DNA of 64,000 nucleotides from assembly GCA_902806565.1 (NCBI GenBank), contig CADCXA010000027.1:496001-560000 (forward strand), read 5' to 3'. Both the position numbers and the translations under genes were made by a program. This stretch comes from Hypoxylon rubiginosum. Taxonomy: Eukaryota > Ascomycota > Sordariomycetes > Xylariales > Hypoxylaceae. Position 1 is the stretch's first letter. Every line of letters begins with the position of its first letter. Below the pieces are notes generated by a model, which was not told the origin of the DNA, did not search any database, and saw only the letters and a program-made list of their open reading frames with translations. Below, piece after piece: positions 58,896-64,000 of this stretch.

Positions 58896-60218
58896 CTACA
58901 TGCGGTCGATGACGCAGCGTCGGCAGGAACGCACCGGGCACTCGAGGCACTCGAAGGTGAATTGGAACAGTTGGTCGCCGCAGAACTCGCAGTGGTCCCG
59001 TCCACGTACTCTCTCCCAGTGCTGGTGACGACACGGCTGCATCGGTGCCTCCTGCTGTCGGGGGATTCCATAGTCCTCCGGTCGAAGCATGTGGCCATCC
59101 AGGCCATCGTCGTCGTCGCCATCATCGACCTCTTCGTCATCGACCTCTTCGTCGTCGTCGTCGTCGTCGTCGAAGAGGTCGTCAAAGTCCTCATCGCCAT
59201 CGACGATGTTACGGAGGTCTGCGTGCTCACAGCTGCAATTCTTCCAACGGGTGAGGCAGAGATAGCAGAACTGCTCCTTGCAGTTTAAGCAGCTATATGT
59301 AAGACAGGGGAGGTCAGCAATCATTTCGGTATAGCTTGAATAGAATTGACAATGATGATTTTGAAGAACTTACGAGACGTGATAACAGCCCATGTTGAGC
59401 TCAATTCCGGTCCTGCATCGGGGGCATTCCTTCCAACCCTGCTCTCGCACGTACTCTCGAACTTTCTCGAGCTCCTCGTCGCGAGGACAGTCTCCGTCAT
59501 GGGTAGGACCTTTGCAGGCCGTGCAGGTGTTGGCGCCGCACTTCGCGCAGGTGGCGGTATTTCCGTCGTGGGTATCGGCCGCGATGAAGGTGAAGCACTT
59601 ATCCACGTGGCAATAAGTTCGGTTCTCCGCGGAGAGCTCTGCAAACATGGCGCGGTAGGGACCGATCTGGTCGTCGTTGAGGTATTGCTCACCCACCTCG
59701 AGGGGAATGATCCCGCAGCAGTGAGCGAGGTATCCATCGGTAGCTGCGAGGGTGAACATGACGCGAAGACATGGGCGGCAATACGCATGATTACAGCCGG
59801 GTAAAACGAGCTGGTCCACGTTTACCATCTCTCTGCAGCATAAGCACGCACGTTGCTCTGCTTCGGCGGGTTCTGAATCACCCTCCCAGACAGTGAATGT
59901 ATCGATCATGCTAGAGTCGTGGTCGGAATCATCGTCGCTCATGGCCATGTGATCACCTGGCTCTTGGGCATTGTCGTCCATGATGATGTGTTCTTCTGCT
60001 TCCTGGTCATCGTCTCCAAGAGCAAGAGCCATGTTTCGGTCCTGGAGGACCATGGCGGCGTTGTTCAACTCTTCGGAATAGAGCTGCAGGGCAAGTGCTT
60101 CATCGTCCGTACCGGGACGAGCATTCTCGACCTCCTCGCGCTGGAGCGTGATGATGACACCAAGGGTCTCATCGTCGACAAGAGACAAATCTCTGACTGC
60201 ACCCTCTTCGCTTGCCAT
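58896..60218 (-). CDS. RBR-type (RING-IBR-RING2) E3 ubiquitin ligase
   Basis: Exons 60218-59374 and 59292-58896, 81-nt intron (donor GTAAGT, branch GCTGAC, acceptor TAG), 413 residues. Residues 125-172 are a RING1-like region (CLCC, LPGCNHAYCRPC). Residues about 203-244 are an IBR (CHVDKC, CAKCGANTCTAC). Residues about 265-300 are RING2 (CPRC, GCYH, SCLNCKEQFCYLC), with C278 of GCYH in the position of the catalytic thioester cysteine known in HHARI/parkin relatives. The intron falls inside RING2. About 313-350 is an unusually long Asp/Glu tract, followed by another Cys/His-rich segment (CRHQHWERV, CEFCGDQL, CLECPVRSCRRC) that may be a further zinc module. RBR ligases transfer ubiquitin from E2 to substrate through the RING2 cysteine. 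Substrate and location are unknown. Confidence 0.9.
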
Positions 60219-63200
60219 GGTGAGAAAGGATTTGGCAGGTCACGATGGATGGGGGGAGATATTGTGAGTGTATTATTTACTCGAGATGGGTTGATTTGTC
60301 AACAACTGGATTGTGTTGCGCGCGAGAAAAAAACGAAGACTGCGCAGTGGTGAAGTCAAAGAAGAGAAAAGTGAAGATCACTTAATGAAGAAGTAGGACT
60401 CAATAATATGTGTCCTGGTGGTTGTCGAGGGGCCGAAAGAATGGGATGTGGAAAGTTGTCTGGGGAAGAGTAGGGATGGAGGGACTGAAGGTGGTAGGCT
60501 TTCTGTTGTGAGATAATAATCATCCAGTAGACGCGTATCTATATGCGTCTCTATACTCGCAAGTTCGCATATATACCAGAATACGCACTAAAAGGAATCG
60601 TGTATACCTTCGGGTGTGCCTGCTTCTCAGAGGTTGGTTCCTAAATTGTAAGCCATGACATCGTTTCCAAGCGGGTCTCAGAGTTACAATAGTACTCGGC
60701 GATGCGTTATGCCCATTATATGTAGCATTACAGATTCGATTACAAAGTAAAGCACTTCACAAGACGCAACACAGCAGAGACGAGGGATAAGGGGCGTATT
60801 TAGTTACAATTGTCCCGTTGAGGACGTTAAAGTATAATATGCTTACTGTGATATACAGCACCCAATATTGTAATCCGTACCTAAGCTTAAGTAGACCGTA
60901 ATCATGTACGTCTAGATTATACTCGTGGAAAGCATCTATACGTTCATACGTTCTGCTATAGAACAATCAACAAGACTACGAAATAGAAGTAGCAACAACT
61001 GTTAGCTATATTCACAGAGTAGTTAGCTTTTCCACGACGATAAATACAAAAGAGCAGTTCGTGATACGACATACGTTCAAATATTCTAGCAGTGAAATAT
61101 ATCCTTCACAGGTACAACTTGGGAACTCAACAATGAGCATCAATAATTCATAGTCACAAGACAAAAATTAGGCAACCAGTTAGCCTACCGCTGGAATACG
61201 TTGCTCTTAGGGGCATTTTATATTAACATCTAGGAATGAATATATTGCCGTAATGCGTGTAGTATCAAGTGCCCTCCAGCGTCAAGCGTTTTATATATCT
61301 TACGCAATCCCAATAACTATAATAAACAGATCCGTGTCAAACCCCCCTCTGGAAACGTGTAAAGGGAAATACTTCCCCAAGTTAGAGTTACTAATCAGTT
61401 TCTATTCTATTTTATTCTTCTATCTCACCACTTTTTGTTTTTTTTATACCTCGTTTTACATATCGAGGTTTATCGTAGAATAGCTGCTATAATTATAGCA
61501 AGAGTATGGTAACTAGAGGCGAAGTAGGACGTGATATTCCTTCAATATTTCCATATTATTAGAGCTAATATCGACTGAGGATTGATTGCTACTGTGATGA
61601 AATTACGACGAAACGTTGCCCCGGGACGAGATTGTCTGAGTTAGATATAACCTAAGTCCCCGTGCATGTCGATTCCAGGGTATTAATGCAGAACAAATAA
61701 ATTTCTAGTATCGTTAGGCCATTTTCAACCGCTGCCTATAGTAATCGAATATCCCGTCCAAAACCTGATGGTATTTCGATTTTAGTAGTAAAGTGACTTC
61801 AGGTTTACTAGACGCGCTGAAAAAAACGCTGCGCAGCCATCGCCGCCAATTAAGAGCAACGAATTTGGTGGCGAGTTCAATACGTCTGGAAATTCTCTAT
61901 TAAGATTAATAACGTGATAATAATCATGGCACATCTAGGTTCTACCGGGCGCGAGGTGCCATCACGAAATGCTTGATCGAAGAGCACGGGTTAACCTATA
62001 TGGTAGTTGAGAGTACGAATAGCCTTATGCTCAGCCTAGGTATCGACCACTATGCCAGACAACATCCTAACCTGTCTAAGAACATGCATATCCGCATCTT
62101 TGACCATTTCCTATGCTAGGTACGAAGTTTTCATAGGAGCCGAACAGATTTGTGTTTGCTGATGATCTGTCCCTTTTCACCTAATCTCTTCGCTTTTTTC
62201 TTGGTTGACCCGCGCAGGATGAAGACGGAGGTTATGAGGTATGTTGCAGCGGTTCATAGTTGTGATATATAGACACGCTACGAAACAGTTAAGCTACTAC
62301 ATCAAGACCATCTTTGCAGAGCAGTACGATGTCTTCGTATGGTTCGACTGAAACGACGGCTGTTGGTGCGTTCGAAGCAGCACAGCCTAAGGAAGTCTTT
62401 TGATAAGGGGGGATATTCCGGTTCAAAGTCTAACATTAGAAGATGAAGTGATTATAATCAAGGTCGCTCGTTAAATGATATTAAGCGCAGAAAATAGTGA
62501 TAACATTGTTCATGGCTGCGAAGAATCATAGTATCGTCTTCTGGTCCTAATGGCTATGAAGCGAATGTTGTATTTTCACTGTTCACCACCTTCACTACTT
62601 CCATATCACCTCCAGAGAACAACCATGGTAAAAGAGTAAAAATATTGAATAGATAAGAATACCCCAAAAAAAAAAACTCCGCTGGGATGCATTCAAATTA
62701 TGGTCTATCAGCACGCTCAAATCAGATTGCCGCCATCCGAAAATGTGGTCCCGTGGATCCTTTCTGCTTAAAACCCATTTTTTAGATTCGCTCCGCCGCT
62801 AATAAGAAAAAGCCGACTCGTGATATTCGGCTCTAGCCCGATCAAGGATCGTAATATCAAGACCCTTTCGGACGTGTGAGGTGGATGAGTAAAAGCAAGA
62901 GATTGCCGAGTATATCGACAACGAGTGTGATGAAGGGAGCCGCCCGAAACGCGAGGTTTCTATCAGCAACGTTTCGAAGCCCCAACAACGTAATTCATCT
63001 CCGCGATCTCGTCGCAATCACCAGCTTTCTTGTTTGGCATGAACAATAAGCCAAACATATATGTTGCTATGCATGTTCATGTCTCGTCCTGTCATCGTCT
63101 CGTTGTGCTCAGTCCCTCACTCCATTATCCCAAATATCATTTCCCAATGTTGTACACTCTTCCGAATAAGAGGGGCGATCTGATCCTTCCAAAAAAAAGA

Positions 63201-63432
63201 CAATAATAAAAAGTTGAGTGTTAAGTCACTAGTGGGTCGCAGAAAAGACCTCATTTATGACTCGCTTAGAGAGCAAACGGCGCAATCGTGGAAACCCTAT
63301 CAGTTTATCACGACCGTGCCATTTGCCGCCCACTGCCCGGCACACCCTATTGGCTATGACACCCGAAGGAGACCAGAGCGGAAGCGCTAGAAATGATTTC
63401 TTATGTGAGATTGCATAATACCTAGAGGAAAT
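60219..63432. other. Gene-poor region with coding-like relics
   Basis: About 3.2 kb without an intact gene. The first few hundred bases should be the RBR ligase promoter. Coding-like fragments on the plus strand at 61958-63042 are listed separately. The rest is AT-leaning but not RIP-like. Confidence 0.5.
61958..63042 (+). pseudogene. Coding-like fragments, probably a decayed gene
   Basis: Several open stretches on the plus strand look protein-like but are separated by stops: 61958-62119 (54 codons, including LIEEHGLTYMVVESTNSLML), a short piece near 62318-62350 reading AEQYDVFVWFD before a stop, a piece near 62817-62875 (LVIFGSSPIKDRNIKTLSDV) and 62893-63042 (50 codons, starting KQEIAEYIDNECDEGSRPKR). 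AEQYDVFVWFD resembles the FWIDA-type segment of fungal NB-ARC/STAND ATPases, so an NLR-type receptor relic is a guess. No splice model joins them without stops. Confidence 0.3.
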
Positions 63433-64000
63433 TTATGCCTCGTATTGATTTTGCGTAAGGATCTTCTTAGCCGTTTCCGTACTGCCGATGCTCGTTTGCG
63501 TGTCGCGCCTCTTTGGATTCGACAGCGTCCTGCCCAAGGGCGAACTGTTATGGTCCTTGATCGGGTTCCGTTTCTTAGGCTTCATAACGAGACCCTCGTC
63601 ACTATCACTCCCATCTTCATCATCGATAGCTTTTGTAGTTAGAAGGGAAGATGTAGCTAATGGACGGTGTGGTCGAGGAAGCAGCAGTGTTTGGTATGGC
63701 TCGTCATCTTCCAGAGGGAATCCTGAGATTGGTTCCTTGGTAAGAGCAGGCGGAGTTAAGGAGTCGGTCGTGTCGATCAGGGAAGGACGGTCCACCGACC
63801 CCGGTTTTAAGAGGAAATCACCCTCAGCATCGGCAGATACTGAGCTGGCACCGCTGAGTAGCGCTGGCAGTGACGGGTCTGAGCGAAATATATGCGAGTC
63901 CTCACTTTGGCCCGCGAGGTTGGGTAAGCTCACAGGACTTGCCGATTCACTTGGGCTAGTGAGTGGTGTCATAATGGTGCTGGTGGACGCTGAAGCCGAT
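63433..64000 (-). CDS. C-terminal part of an unidentified protein (cut by window edge)
   Basis: The minus-strand frame is open from the right window edge to a stop at 63433. The visible part of about 188 residues is Ser/Pro/Thr-rich and disordered, with acidic patches (DDEDGSDSDEGL), a basic stretch (KPKKRN) and an end PKRRDTQTSIGSTETAKKIL followed by TQNQYEA. The compact C-terminus looks conserved, but the domain-bearing part lies outside the window, so the product cannot be named. The frame continues upstream past the first ATG visible, consistent with an internal rather than an N-terminal segment. Confidence 0.7.
   Translation of the reverse strand, partial: SASASTSTIMTPLTSPSESASPVSLPNLAGQSEDSHIFRSDPSLPALLSGASSVSADAEGDFLLKPGSVDRPSLIDTTDSLTPPALTKEPISGFPLEDDEPYQTLLLPRPHRPLATSSLLTTKAIDDEDGSDSDEGLVMKPKKRNPIKDHNSSPLGRTLSNPKRRDTQTSIGSTETAKKILTQNQYEA

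Noticed and set aside
58962..59288. Plus-strand frame of hydrophobic Val-rich sequence
   Set aside because: It is the antisense of the acidic tract in the RBR ligase gene; the Val run is simply the complement of Asp codons.

Overview
The window looks like a piece of nuclear chromosome from a filamentous ascomycete (Pezizomycotina, most likely a Sordariomycete). The evidence is short introns (about 49-103 nt) with GTNNGT donors and CTAAC/CTGAC branch sites, a BLI-3-like flavoprotein, a Zn2Cys6 regulator, secreted SGNH hydrolases, a Eme1-type endonuclease subunit, and one block about 13.8 kb long with the extreme AT bias and CpA loss expected of repeat-induced point mutation (RIP). No bacterial, viral or organellar genes were recognised.

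Layout. 1-4.4 kb is gene-free and carries a perfect 60-bp tandem duplication. 4.4-9.0 kb holds a convergent pair: eme1-like (+) and a two-exon BTB/POZ protein (-). 9.0-13.7 kb is gene-poor, with gene-like fragments on the minus strand and a large (TG)n/(GTAT)n microsatellite. 13.7-19.2 kb encodes three proteins with secretory or membrane leaders: an EGF-like plus GH43-like beta-propeller protein (+) and two SGNH/GDSL hydrolases (-). Rearranged tRNA halves lie between them. 19.2-24.1 kb is again gene-poor. 24.1-25.4 kb is a pirin with an unusual membrane-anchor N-terminus. 26.1-39.9 kb is the AT-rich block, with no open frame of useful length and several degenerate tandem arrays. 40.2-43.5 kb carries bli-3-like and a single-pass membrane protein with a fucose-lectin-like ectodomain (both -). 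46.7-50.1 kb carries three less characterised genes. 50.6-53.1 kb is a five-exon Zn2Cys6 transcription factor (-). 53.6-54.9 kb holds a 114-bp foldback/MITE-like element with 43-bp perfect arms and a cytochrome P450 pseudogene that has lost its haem-cysteine loop. 55.7-60.2 kb carries an unknown protein (+), a serine-rich single-pass membrane protein whose 5' end is unresolved (+), and an RBR-type E3 ubiquitin ligase with a long acidic insert (-). 60.2-63.4 kb is gene-poor with coding-like relics, and the 3' end of another minus-strand gene runs off the right edge.

The genes do not form one pathway. Most are single-copy housekeeping or surface/secreted functions placed around an old, heavily mutated repeat island. 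The secreted and surface proteins (EGF/GH43-like, two SGNH hydrolases, lectin) are a cell-wall or environment-facing theme, but co-regulation is not shown. Exon-intron models were derived by hand from splice consensus and frame continuity. The most unusual items are the foldback element, the RIP-like island with its repeat arrays, the P450 pseudogene, and the alternative N-termini of the pirin and bli-3 genes.
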